From Pogostemon cablin (taxonomy: Eukaryota; Streptophyta; Magnoliopsida; Lamiales; Lamiaceae), in assembly GCA_023678885.1 (NCBI GenBank), contig CM043001.1, forward strand, positions 28,525,867 to 28,589,866: a DNA stretch of 64,000 bases, written 5' to 3'. How positions within the stretch are numbered: position 1 is the first letter of the stretch; each line of letters starts with the position of its first letter. Positions 21,780-31,405 of the stretch are shown one piece after another. Below the pieces are notes generated by a model. That model did not search any database. It had not been told where the DNA came from and saw only the letters and a list, made by a program, of their open reading frames with translations. The translations under genes were made by a program, and so were the position numbers.

Positions 21780-24404
21780 ATGGCAGCTTATGCAGCTGTA
21801 GTGTCCCTTATGAACACCATTGATGACATCCTGAATCATCCCCTCCATTCATTCTGTCTAGACAAGACAGAGCTTGAATCGCTCCGCATGATTATCGGTT
21901 TCTTGCAGGAATTTATGGAGTGTTATAATCCTGGTGGAGGTATTGAAGAAGAGGAGGCTTTGGAGAGCCTAATTGCATCCGAGGCTCATGCTGCTGAAGA
22001 TTCAATCGAGTCTCACGTAGTCCGTCAAATTCTTTTAGGATCCAAGGGCGATCAAGGACAAACAAGTTCGAGTTCTTTGCATGGAGTAATAACAGACGTG
22101 AATGCTGTCAAGGAAAAGGTTGTGGAGTTTAAGGAAAGAAAGGAACTTAAGGATGTGCAACCCTCAAGTTCATCCATGCCTCTTAGTCTTGACACTGCAA
22201 AGATTGACATGGTGGGATTTGAGGATGAGTCGATTCAACTAATGGATGTGCTAACTGGACAGCAACCAGATCTACAAATCGTCTCGATTGTTGGGATGGG
22301 GGGGATTGGTAAGACTACTTTGGCAAAAAATGTTTATGAAAATTTAGTTATTATCCAACACTTTGATATTTGTGCTTGGGCCACAATTTCTCAAAATTGT
22401 AGTTTGAAACAAACTCTTTGTGAACTTCTTTCTTTCATGGTAAATAGAAATATCAATAAAAGGTCTGGAGAGTTTGCTTGTGAGACGGACCAAGTAACCG
22501 AAGATCAATTAGGATTAAAGGTGTACCAAAGTTTGTTGGGCAGAAGGTATTTAATTGTGTTGGATGATGTATGGAGTGTCCAAACATGGGATAAATTGAA
22601 GTGTTACTTTCCTGATGATGGTTGTAGAAGCCGAGTTGTCATGACTTCTAGGATAACAAATGTCACCGCGCATCTTAGCTCATGCTCCTTTGGGATGAAG
22701 CTTTTAGACGAGGATAAATGCTGGAAGCTATTTTGTAGAGAGGTTTTTCAAGGAAGTGGTTGCCCACATGAGCTAGAAGAGATCGGAAAGAAGGTTGTTA
22801 GAGAATGCAGAGGACTTCCCTTATCGATTGTTGTCATTGGGGGACATCTGCGAAGCTCTCCAAGGACACGAGAGCACTGGGAGAGTTTTGCAAGAGACAT
22901 AAAGTCGTCTTTGATGTCCGGTAATGGCGACTGCTTGGATATACTGTCTTTGAGTTATTATCATTTGCCAGCCCATCTAAAGCCCTGTTTTCTTTACATG
23001 GGAGTTTATGTGGAAGGAGCAAAGATTGATTTCTCCCAACTGGTCAAATTCTTTGTTGCTAATGGCTTTCTAAGACCAAATAACGAAGAGATGGCAGAGG
23101 ATAACTTAAGGGAGCTGATTGATAGGAATTTGATTTCAGTGGGTGGTAGTAGGTGGACAGGAAGAATCAAATATTTAAAGATTCATGATCTTGTAAGAGA
23201 AGTGTGTGTAAGGATAGCTGAGAAAGAGAAGTTCCTTTTTCGTGGGATGAGGGTGATTCAAATTCGACCAGACATCCATGGAGACCAACAGATTGCCTAT
23301 GTCAACTACATTCCTCCAAGATTCGACTCACTGCAATCATTGTCTTTTAAATGTTGGTTCATGAGGGTGTTGGCTCAGGTTGATTTTGATTGCTTGGAAT
23401 CTACATTTCAACAAGTTCACGTACGGTTTTTAATATACAATCCTTCCTCATCTTTGAACCCTGATAAGATACCTTCCAAGCTTCCCTCATCAATATCCCT
23501 ACTCTGGAATCTGCAAACATTGGTTATTGCAGGATTTACAAGATTTCATGCTCCACCCGAGATATGGCATATGAGACAGCTTAGGCATATCAAAATCAAC
23601 GAGCTCCTCCTCCCCTGTCCTCCTCAAGATGATGCTCGTGTTTTGGGAAACCTGCAGACACTTTCAAGAGTAGTCAACTTCAGCTTCACTGAGGAAGCCT
23701 GTAAGAGGCTCCCAAACATCAAGAAACTACGTATAACGTACCATGACTCCGAGGAATGTCAAAAGTGCTACTATCATCTCAGCCAATTACACAAGCTTCA
23801 ATCGCTAAACTGCTCGTTTCATGGGAATCTGAAAAGGGGTGATTTGCTGGTGAGCCTTGTGTTTCCTACTTCTCTCAGGAAGTTGTGTTTACAAAATTGT
23901 CGTCTTCATTGGGCAGACCTCAATGCATTTGGTCTTTCGATGCCTCATCTTGAAGTTCTCAAACTAGGTGAGGGTGCAGCCGTGGGACCTGAGTGGGATG
24001 CAGTCGAGGGAGCATTCCCCCGTCTAAAATTCTTGCATATCAGTTCATGTGGAGATCTGATAAAGTGGACTGCTGAAAGCTCTGATTTCTTCCCAGTTCT
24101 TGAGAAGCTTGGTCTTTGCCATCTGAAGAAACTGGACAAGATCCCTTCGGGTATCGGAGAAATACACACGCTTCGATGCCTTCTTTTGAGCCTGTGCAGC
24201 GAGTCAGCAGCCATTTCATCAACTGATATACTTGAGGAACATCTGGATTGTGGAAATGAGGAGCTTGAAGTTTTAATTGTGTTAAAGAGCGATGAGGAAA
24301 AGAAGTGGTTGAATGAGAAGGCTGAGTCAAAAAGCTTCACACTCAAGAATTTTGTTGCTGTTTGTGATTATGATATTTGGAACTTTCTTGAATCTGCTGA
24401 ATGA
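21780..24404 (+). CDS. NLR4: CC-NB-ARC-LRR protein with an IHD variant of the MHD motif
   Basis: This is an intact 874-residue R1A-like receptor. The ATG at 21780 (MAAYAAVVSLMNTIDDI) is preferred to the TTG two codons upstream, as in all paralogs. The P-loop GMGGIGKTT starts at residue 172. Kinase-2 is LIVLDDVWS, followed by SRVVMTSR and RGLPLSIVVIGG. The ARC2 motif reads KIHDLVREVCV (residues 467-477), so the usual MHD methionine is isoleucine. The hinge is short (FLRPNNEEMAEDN, lacking the GKSLEEI piece). The LRR acidic loop is short (CPPQDDAR). The tail is ELEVLIVLKSDEEKKWLNEK. It groups with NLR7 and NLR9 by the DQVTEDQLGLKVYQSL-type linker and the SVQTWDKLKCYFPDD block. Confidence 0.93.
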   Translation: MAAYAAVVSLMNTIDDILNHPLHSFCLDKTELESLRMIIGFLQEFMECYNPGGGIEEEEALESLIASEAHAAEDSIESHVVRQILLGSKGDQGQTSSSSLHGVITDVNAVKEKVVEFKERKELKDVQPSSSSMPLSLDTAKIDMVGFEDESIQLMDVLTGQQPDLQIVSIVGMGGIGKTTLAKNVYENLVIIQHFDICAWATISQNCSLKQTLCELLSFMVNRNINKRSGEFACETDQVTEDQLGLKVYQSLLGRRYLIVLDDVWSVQTWDKLKCYFPDDGCRSRVVMTSRITNVTAHLSSCSFGMKLLDEDKCWKLFCREVFQGSGCPHELEEIGKKVVRECRGLPLSIVVIGGHLRSSPRTREHWESFARDIKSSLMSGNGDCLDILSLSYYHLPAHLKPCFLYMGVYVEGAKIDFSQLVKFFVANGFLRPNNEEMAEDNLRELIDRNLISVGGSRWTGRIKYLKIHDLVREVCVRIAEKEKFLFRGMRVIQIRPDIHGDQQIAYVNYIPPRFDSLQSLSFKCWFMRVLAQVDFDCLESTFQQVHVRFLIYNPSSSLNPDKIPSKLPSSISLLWNLQTLVIAGFTRFHAPPEIWHMRQLRHIKINELLLPCPPQDDARVLGNLQTLSRVVNFSFTEEACKRLPNIKKLRITYHDSEECQKCYYHLSQLHKLQSLNCSFHGNLKRGDLLVSLVFPTSLRKLCLQNCRLHWADLNAFGLSMPHLEVLKLGEGAAVGPEWDAVEGAFPRLKFLHISSCGDLIKWTAESSDFFPVLEKLGLCHLKKLDKIPSGIGEIHTLRCLLLSLCSESAAISSTDILEEHLDCGNEELEVLIVLKSDEEKKWLNEKAESKSFTLKNFVAVCDYDIWNFLESAE

Positions 24405-25210
24405 TATAATCATCAGATGTGGCATAGCTGCAAGTATCATGCCTCCACAAGTCTACTTGTACATGGATTTTTTTAGTTGTTATTAAATAACAGCCTCTCT
24501 ATTCCATTAGTTGTTTGCATGCATTTTCTCATTTCTCATCCCATTACATTTTCCACATCTACCAAATAGTAAAAACTTCAATACAAATAACTTCTCAGTG
24601 TGCTTTATTATCAAGACATGAATTCTATCCTGCACGTGACTTGGAGGGGGTTATTCTAGTTCATGCTTGGGTAGCATTAATACGTCAAGATTACATAACA
24701 GTTGGTGGGAGAGTTTCTTACTAAAATGAGTGATACAGTTCGATTTCCTTAAAAAACGAATTAGGAGGAGAGTTACGATTTAGGAGGGGAATTATAAGGA
24801 GGCTTGGAGAAAGGGGAGGTACGATTGTTATGCAGGTAAAATATTAATTAGAGTAAATGGGTAGATGATTAATATTAGGATTAATAAGAATAAATGAACA
24901 ACTTCTAAAAATTAGGTGTGAATAAAATTGCTTTTTGAAAACTCTAACTAAACATGAACAAACATTTGTGCATACACTTTGTTTATCATATTTAGAAATT
25001 TTATTAATTTATAATTTAATGAACAAACCACACAGTATTTACAATTAATGGAATATTAAATTTCAATTAAAAGAATATTTCTAGGTGGGATCGGTTGGTT
25101 GCAAATTGCAATTGGCAGTCATAGGATTGATTAAGTCAATGGAGACAGAATTCTAACTTGGTTATTCGTCTTCATCTATCTAAGCACAAAAACCCCAAAT
25201 CTGATTAGAT
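24405..25210. other. Intergenic: 3' flank of NLR4, then subfamily-B promoter block of NLR5
   Basis: The NLR-shared 3' motif (AAGTATCATGCCTCCACAAGT, 24432-24452) follows the stop. From about 24890 to 25130 the sequence is homologous to 53200-53470 and 58855-59110 (landmarks AAAATTAGGTG, TTTGTTTATCATATT, AAAGAATATTTCTAGGTGGGAT), defining a second promoter type shared by NLR5, NLR10 and the fusion pseudogene at 53638. An AGTCAA motif is at 25134-25139, 72 bases before the ATG. No gene is credible here. Confidence 0.5.
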
Positions 25211-27901
25211 ATGGCAGCTTATGAATCTGTAGCGCGTGTTTTGAACACTATTGACGACATCCAAAATCATCCCCTCCAATCAATTTATTTCGACAAGAAA
25301 CAGCTTGAATCGCTCCACACAATCTTGGATTACTTGCTGGATTTTATGGAGAGGTATAATCCTCATGGGGGTATCGAAGAAGAAGCGGCTTTGGAGAGTG
25401 TAATTGCATCTGAGGCTCAATCTGCTGAAGATACAATTGAGGGACACATGGTCAATCATCTTCTTTTAGGATTTGAGGGAGATGATGGACAAACAAGTTC
25501 CAGCTCTTTGCAACGAGTAATAACAGACATGAACGCAGTCAAGGAAAAGGTCGTGGAGTTTGAAGAAAGAAAGGAACTTAAGGATGTCCAACCCACAAAT
25601 TCATTCAAATCTTTTAGTCGTGGCAGTGCAAAGAATGACATGGTGGGGTTTGAGGATGAGTTGATTCAACTTAAGGACAGGCTGACTGGACTGCAATCCA
25701 ATCTACAAATCATCCCCATTGTTGGCATGGGGGGAATTGGTAAGACTACTTTGGCAACAAATGTTTATCAAAGTTTACTTGTGTCTGAAAGCTTTGCTGT
25801 TTGTGCTTGGGTCACTATATCTCAAAATTATAGTTTGAAAAAAATTCTCTGTGAACTTGGATCTTGCATTCTAAGCAAAGAAATTAGTAAGAGCTTAGGA
25901 GAGGTTGCATGTGAATCGGATCTAGATATTGAGGATGGTGATTTAGGAGTAATGTTGTACCAGAGTTTGTTGGGTAGAAGGTATTTAATTGTGTTAGATG
26001 ATATGTGGAGCATTGAAGTTTGGGATAAGATAAAGTTTATCTTTCCTGATAATGGTAATAGAAGTCGAGTTGTTATAACTTCTAGGATATCGAATATGGC
26101 TGCTCATCTTACCTCATCTTCCTTGGAGATGAAACTTTTAGATGAGGATAATTGTTGGAAGCTGTTTTGTAGAGAGTTGTTCCGAGGAGATGGTTGCCCA
26201 CCTGAACTAGAAGAAATTGGAAAGGCGGTTGTTAGAGAATGCAGGAAACTTCCACTGTTGATTGTTGTGGTTGGGGGAGTTCTCCGAAGCTCCCCGAGGA
26301 CACGAGAGCATTGGGAGAGTTTTGCAAGAGAGATAAACTCATATTTGATGTCGGGAGATGGAAACTGCTTGGATATACTGTCTTTGAGTTATTATCATCT
26401 CCCAGCTCATCTAAAGCCTTGTTTTCTTTACATGGGAAATTACAAGGAAGATGAAGCGATTTTCTTCCCCTGTCTTGTCAAATGTTATGTCGCTGAGGGG
26501 TTCTTGAGACCAAATGATGGCCAAAGCTTGGAAAAAATTGCAGAGGATAACTTGAAGGAGCTGGTTGATAAGAATTTGATTTTGGTGGGTGATAGGAGGT
26601 GGAGTGAAAGAATCTATTACTTAAAGATGCATGATGTTGTAAGAGAAGTATGTCTATGGTTAGCTGAGAAAGAGAAGTTCTTTTATGCAAAGAAGCTGGT
26701 TCAAATTAAGGCAGGCATGGGTCAAATTGCAATTAGCAATTTAGTTCCTCGAGTATTTGATTCTCTGCCGGGTCCAACAGCTTCACTAGCACGTAAATTC
26801 AGATCCATGGGGGGTCCATTGCCTTTCAAATCTCGGTTCTTGAGGGCTTTCGGAAAGGGTAATTTTGTTAACTGGAAACTTGACGTTCAACAAGTTCACT
26901 TACGGCATCTAGTTTACAATCCTTACTCGTTGAACCCTGTACTGGAAATCCCTTCTGAGCTTCCTTCAATATTATGCCTGCTCTGGAATCTGCAAACATT
27001 GGTTATCAAGGGCTCTACAAGGTTTCATGCGCCATCCAGTATATGGCATATGACACATCTTAGGCATCTCAATATCAACGACCTCCTCCTCCCCGATCCA
27101 CCTCAAGATGGTGATCATCATGCTCTGCCAAACCTGCAGACTCTTTCAAGAGTAGTCAACTTCAGCTTCACTGAGGACCTATGTAAGAGGCTCCCAAACA
27201 TCAAGAAATTACGCGTGGCGTACCTTGAGGAACGTCAAAAGTGCTGCTATCAGCTCAACCAATTACACAACCTTCAATCACTAAAATGCTGGTTTCATGG
27301 GAACTTGGAGAAGGGTGATCTGCTGGAGAGCCTCGTGTTACCGACGTCTCTCCGGAAGCTGTTTATAGAGAATAGTCCTCTTCATTGGGCAGACCTCAAC
27401 ACATTTGGTCTTTCATTGCCTCATCTTGAAGTTCTCAGACTAGACCACGGCGCGGTCGTGGGACCCGAGTGGTATGCTGAGGATGGAGCATTTCCCCGTC
27501 TAAAATTCTTGCAAATCAGCTGTCGCGATCTGGTGAAGTGGAGCTTTGATTTCTTCCCAGTGCTAGAGAAGATTGATCTCTTTCAACTGACCAAATTGGA
27601 AGAGATCCCTTCAAGTGTGGGAGAGATACACACACTTCGACATCTGGATGTGAGATGTTGCAGCATGTCAGCTGCCATTTCATCGACTCACATACTGGAG
27701 CAACAATTGGATTTCGGGAATGAGGACCTACTAGTTTTAGTTATATTAGAGAGCAAGGAGGAAGAATTGAGCTTGAGGGAAAAGGTGGAATCAAAAAGCT
27801 TCTCCTACAAGAATTTCATGATTCGCAATCGTTGCGAATTTGAGGCTTTTATGGACCGTGTAAACAAAGTCATTTTTTCTCATGATCCAAACACAAACTA
27901 A
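25211..27901 (+). CDS. NLR5: CC-NB-ARC-LRR protein, subfamily B
   Basis: This is an intact 896-residue receptor. The N-terminus MAAYESVARVLNTIDDI with SIYFDKKQLESLHTI differs from the SLMNTIDDIL type and is shared with NLR10. Motifs: P-loop GMGGIGKTT from residue 172, kinase-2 LIVLDDMWS, SRVVITSR, and CRKLPLLIVVVGG in place of the usual GLPL. RNBS-D is CFLYMGNYKED and the MHD is normal (KMHDVVREVCL, M at 473). The LRR includes WHMTHLRHLNI and ALPNLQTLSRV. The tail LVLVILESKEEELSLREKVE is followed by an extra 20 or so residues. The start is fixed by homology although its leader differs from the main group. No break is seen. Confidence 0.93.
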   Translation: MAAYESVARVLNTIDDIQNHPLQSIYFDKKQLESLHTILDYLLDFMERYNPHGGIEEEAALESVIASEAQSAEDTIEGHMVNHLLLGFEGDDGQTSSSSLQRVITDMNAVKEKVVEFEERKELKDVQPTNSFKSFSRGSAKNDMVGFEDELIQLKDRLTGLQSNLQIIPIVGMGGIGKTTLATNVYQSLLVSESFAVCAWVTISQNYSLKKILCELGSCILSKEISKSLGEVACESDLDIEDGDLGVMLYQSLLGRRYLIVLDDMWSIEVWDKIKFIFPDNGNRSRVVITSRISNMAAHLTSSSLEMKLLDEDNCWKLFCRELFRGDGCPPELEEIGKAVVRECRKLPLLIVVVGGVLRSSPRTREHWESFAREINSYLMSGDGNCLDILSLSYYHLPAHLKPCFLYMGNYKEDEAIFFPCLVKCYVAEGFLRPNDGQSLEKIAEDNLKELVDKNLILVGDRRWSERIYYLKMHDVVREVCLWLAEKEKFFYAKKLVQIKAGMGQIAISNLVPRVFDSLPGPTASLARKFRSMGGPLPFKSRFLRAFGKGNFVNWKLDVQQVHLRHLVYNPYSLNPVLEIPSELPSILCLLWNLQTLVIKGSTRFHAPSSIWHMTHLRHLNINDLLLPDPPQDGDHHALPNLQTLSRVVNFSFTEDLCKRLPNIKKLRVAYLEERQKCCYQLNQLHNLQSLKCWFHGNLEKGDLLESLVLPTSLRKLFIENSPLHWADLNTFGLSLPHLEVLRLDHGAVVGPEWYAEDGAFPRLKFLQISCRDLVKWSFDFFPVLEKIDLFQLTKLEEIPSSVGEIHTLRHLDVRCCSMSAAISSTHILEQQLDFGNEDLLVLVILESKEEELSLREKVESKSFSYKNFMIRNRCEFEAFMDRVNKVIFSHDPNTN

Positions 27902-28309
27902 AGTTCCAAACTCCTTTTGAGTTCATATTATTCATTTAGAGGTGGAGCACGTATGTGCATTAGACCATTATATAGATTAATTATTAGTTAGTATTTCCAC
28001 CGTCTTAAATTAAATTTCAATGTTTTCGTCCGTCGTATATTAAACTTCACCACTAATGTAAGGGAAACATCACATTAATCTTCGTCCCTAGGAGTTGATG
28101 TTTCCTTCCGAGCAAGAGAAAGAGGCAGACGAAATCTTCTAAGAAAATTTGGGAATTAAAAGCAAGAATTTCGTGTTGATAGAGATTTTCATAATTAAAT
28201 AAAGTGAAAATGGATAGAGTAGCTAAAGGAACTTCTCTTTCCAATCATTGAGTCACACCTTTGAGGATAATATATTTCATCTTTCAACCCTCTTATAAGA
28301 GCCTTAGAG
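27902..28309. other. Intergenic, with a duplicated NLR 5' flank
   Basis: The last 95 bases (28215-28309) match 63550-63670: CCAATCATTGAGTCACACCT, TTGAGGATAATA, then AGAGCCTTAGAGATGG. They therefore represent the 5' flank of a third NLR promoter type. The remainder is AT-rich without a gene. Confidence 0.45.
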
Positions 28310-28341
28310 ATGGAAGCTTATGCAGCTATAGTGTCTCTTAT
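28310..28341 (+). pseudogene. NLR 5' head remnant (first 10-11 codons)
   Basis: ATGGAAGCTTATGCAGCTAT and what follows encode MEAYAAIVSLM, the start of an NLR of this array. Homology ends at 28341, where inserted sequence begins. The last 20 or so bases (GCAGCTATAGTGTCTCTTAT) recur at 28852-28871 on the far side of the insertion. Nothing of the rest of the gene follows, apart from a tail scrap at 29661. Confidence 0.7.
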
Positions 28342-28851
28342 GCCTCTCCAAGAGGATACCAAAATGGTGTAAAATCTCATTTTTGTATTGAAAAAGCAAT
28401 TTCAGCAGTGGTGCTATGATCACCGTAAAATGGTGTGGCATAATAATTTCACACCAAATTGGTGTGGGTTTGCCGTGCTGCATTATCTCTCTTTTCCTCT
28501 CTTTCTTTTCTATTCTTTTCTTTCTTTTTTTATTTTTTTTACATCAGTTGGTTGAAACAATTCGACGCAATAAATTTTCTTATTTGTTTATTTATTTCTT
28601 GTTATGATCACGAAAAAATGACTTTTTTTTTTTATTTAGTGTAAAAAGTAGTGCAAACTATTGGAGATGAATTGTTATTTGTGCACCATTTTTGTGTTGA
28701 ATTTAGTGCAAAATTGTGTACTCCCTCCGTCCCGCCCATATTGTAACGTTTACTGTAACTTTTGTGAGAGCTTTATGCAGTCAAACGTTGCAGTTTGACC
28801 GGGATGGAGGGAGTATACTATTGTAGATGGCCTTATGAGCCAAAATTTTGC
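28342..28851. mobile_element. Insertion of nested small DNA elements in an NLR head
   Basis: About 510 bp separate two copies of GCAGCTATAGTGTCTCTTAT. The left part (CTCTCCAAGAGGATACCAAA, with repeated ATGGTGT words) and right part (GTGCACCATTTTTGTG, GTAGATGGCCTTATGAG) resemble the common plant MITE class with CTCTCCAA and TTGGAGATGGCC ends, interrupted by the Stowaway at 28721-28813. I could not define perfect terminal repeats. Confidence 0.5.
28721..28813. mobile_element. Stowaway-type MITE, 93 bp
   Basis: The left end is CTCCCTCCGTCCCGCCC. The right end, read on the other strand, begins CTCCCTCCATCCCGGTC. TA lies directly outside both ends (28719-28720, 28814-28815). The inverted ends, the TA duplication and the size fit Stowaway (Tc1/mariner) MITEs. 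It has no coding capacity. Confidence 0.85.
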
Positions 28852-28875
28852 AGCTATAGTGTCTCTTATGCAGCT

Positions 28876-29660
28876 TAGGAGTCAACCATTACTATACCGA
28901 AGTGATAAGCAAAATTTTCGTCTTAAGATTATTGGGTATATTAGAATTTCGGTATAATATATTGAGTAGAAAAATATGGCAGACAATTATATAAATGGAA
29001 TTTAAGTCGAGTCAAGAGTTACACTCTTTCTTTTTAAAACAAAATTGTCCGGCTCTGGTGCTTACGGTTTGGTGGCAATTATCTCCAAGATACAACGACT
29101 CACATCTTGTGATAGTAGCACTACAAATTACAAGATATGACGAACCAACCGATATTATGAACTCACCTTAAGAGTAGGACAACATATGAATAGACTACGA
29201 ATTTTTTAGGCAACTTGAACTTCATTGGACATCTACGACACATGTGTCTTTGAGTGAATAAGAGTTTGAAAATATGTATTTTTCAAATAACATTAATTCG
29301 AGTACTTCAAGTGAAATTCAAGTTAAATTCGAATACTGAATTATTGAATGGAAGGGTCTATTTATTGATTTTAAAGCATCTTTTTGTGAATTGATATGCA
29401 ACCATTTGATTTGATTTTGAATTTAAATTCAATGTCCTTTCATGAAAAGACGTAATTATTCAATAATCACACCCTTTGATCACACCTTTTCATACACACT
29501 TTAATCTAATAGACTCACTTGAGGCACATCCTGCGTTTTATCTCCTCCACCAATTTTCAGGGCAGGGGCGGTGGTGGGATACACCATTTTTAATCTAATA
29601 GACACTATTTTAAAGTAACTTTTCCATTCACCTTAAACTTCTAACAAAATAATAAGGGGG
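28876..29660. other. Intergenic, no feature recognised
   Basis: AT-rich sequence with no ORF of interest and no clear terminal repeats. The second copy of the NLR head scrap (GCAGCTATAGTGTCTCTTAT, 28852-28871) lies just left of it. Confidence 0.3.
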
Positions 29661-29720
29661 GAAGAAAAGAGCTCGACAGAAATGGTGGAATTAAAGAGTT
29701 TCACACACAAGAATCTCAGG
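29661..29720 (+). pseudogene. NLR 3' tail scrap
   Basis: GAAGAAAAGAGC, then GAATTAAAGAGTTTCACACA and CAAGAATCTCAGG correspond to the EEKS...E.KSFTHKNFR part of the post-LRR tail. It is about 60 bp long and damaged. It may be the far end of the gene whose head is at 28310. Confidence 0.55.
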
Positions 29721-30610
29721 GGATGTTTGGTTAAGGAATGAAATTGAGATTTTGGGATTTGAAAATCTAATGAATAATGATACATGTTTGTTTTGAGTTT
29801 TTGATAGGGTAAGTTTTAACTTTATGTCAAATTAAGGTGTGAGAAGGTTATTAATTTATATATTAAAAAAGAGAGGAGAGATAAAGAGTATGAATATTAA
29901 ATGAGGAGAGAGAAAAAGTGATGATTTGTTTTAGAAATTGAAGTTTCTTCTCCAAAATATGACCGCGAACTCTTATAGCCCTGCTAGAAGCGCATGAACA
30001 CCATCACAGGTCTGCGTCGGAATCGCTGTCGTCCGTTCACCTACTGTTGCACTCGACATATTCTCGTTGATATTTTCAGGTCTAGTATTAGAACTCAATG
30101 GATGAGAAAAGGGGAAAATCTGGCCATCGAAATTGATCCCGGGACGATGTATTCGTGCGTCGAAGTATTTTTTTTTAGTGGCGGTTGGAATTATTTGAAT
30201 CATTGGAGAGACGTCCTCCATTTGATATGGTTGAAGTTGTAAAGATTAAAGTTCTTATTTAGGGCTTTAAATTCGTTAGTTGATGCATATTTTTTTTCCA
30301 ATAAGTTCTAATGTTTTATTTACGCTATTTTTCTTTCTCACCTTCTGTGGAATTAGTAAAATTTGGGGGCGTGTATATATTCAAGAAATTACTTCAAGCT
30401 GTAGTAATGGCTCAAGTGCAAAAAGTTATATACCTATATGTATGCTATTCGCCGTATATTTCTACACATTATAAGCAATATTTTAATTCCATGTTCATAT
30501 TGAGAACCTATGTTGATGATTTCTTTAATTGAAAATAATATTTCCGATGAAAATTTTTATTTCTCTATTTCTGATTTTGGTTTTGCGTCTTTTTAATCTA
30601 ATTCACCTCT
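29721..30610. other. Intergenic with unidentified, less AT-rich insert
   Basis: GGATGTTTGGTTAAGGAATG (29720-29739) is the kind of end seen in plant hAT-like MITEs, but no partner was found. The block 29960-30240 is richer in GC than its surroundings and open in both orientations for 82 codons; neither translation is recognised. It may be part of an unknown element. Confidence 0.35.
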
Positions 30611-30614
30611 TGAT

Positions 30615-31020
30615 TTTTCACATAAATTACACTGCACACAAATTTTACTGTTGGGTTGCACTTTTTTTTTTCCTGCACACAATACTTACTATTCATATAA
30701 TATTTATGTTCACAAAGCACTTTTTAGATTCACATGAAATTTTATGTTGCACACAAATTTTTCATTCACATAAAATTACACTGCACACAAACTTTTTTGT
30801 TGCACAATAACAAATTTTGTTAAATATACTAATTTCAGAGCATCGTAATTTAAAAATAAAGCTTTTTTAAAAATCACCTTATAATTCTCACCTAATTATG
30901 CTGCACAAAAATTTCAATGCTTCACATAAAAAAATTTGTTGAACATAATAATTTTAAAGCAATGTCTGCACATAAAAAAAATTTGTTGAACATAATACTC
31001 CATTTTAAAGCAATGTAATT
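30615..31020. repeat. Degenerate repeat array of CACATAAA / TGCACACAAATTT words
   Basis: Words such as ACTGCACACAAATTT, CACATAAAATTACACTGCAC and AAAATTTGTTGAACATAATA recur many times. The last of these occurs twice, 50 to 60 bases apart, near 30925 and 30980, each followed by TTTTAAAGCAATGT. It looks like a locally expanded low-complexity tandem repeat. No coding sense is seen. Confidence 0.6.
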
Positions 31021-31194
31021 TAAGGAAATGACTTTAAAGATCAGGTTATAATTCTCTCTCATATATTTGTGTGTATTTCTCTATTTGGGAGTGTGAATTT
31101 ATTTATGGAACGAACAAAAATAGAAATTGTAAATTTGTTTATAGGAGGGAGGGAGTATAAAAATTGTGAAGAAGAAAAGTAATACTCCACATGT

Positions 31195-31405
31195 ATTTGT
31201 GGTCGTTGAAGTTGATTGTTTCCAGTCTGTACGTCAATTAAGTCAATGATGGGCATTAATGGCAAGTATTAACTCTATCTTCATTGAACACAAAAGCCCC
31301 CAATTCTGAATCCTCAGCTAAAACTAAAAATCACATCTCATAATTTACTGATTTTCTACAAGATTTTTCCATTTTGAAACTTTGAAGGACAATCAGAGGG
31401 TAGAG
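31195..31405 (+). promoter_or_regulatory. Conserved NLR promoter and leader (NLR6 copy)
   Basis: The block contains TTTGTGGTCGTTGAAGTTGA, AGTCAA (31241-31246; TTGACT W-box core on the other strand), CTTCATTGAACACAAAAGCC, AATCCTCAGCTAAAAC, CACATCTCATAATT and AATCAGAGGGTAGAGATGGC. It matches the corresponding regions before NLR2 and NLR3 throughout, so the homology extends beyond the immediate leader. Confidence 0.55.

Noticed and set aside
24515..24724. 69-codon ORF after NLR4
   Set aside because: Short, unrecognised, in an AT-rich intergenic region without a conserved leader.
29973..30242. Overlapping 82-codon ORFs on both strands
   Set aside because: No recognisable domain, no support for one strand over the other; kept only as a note on base composition.
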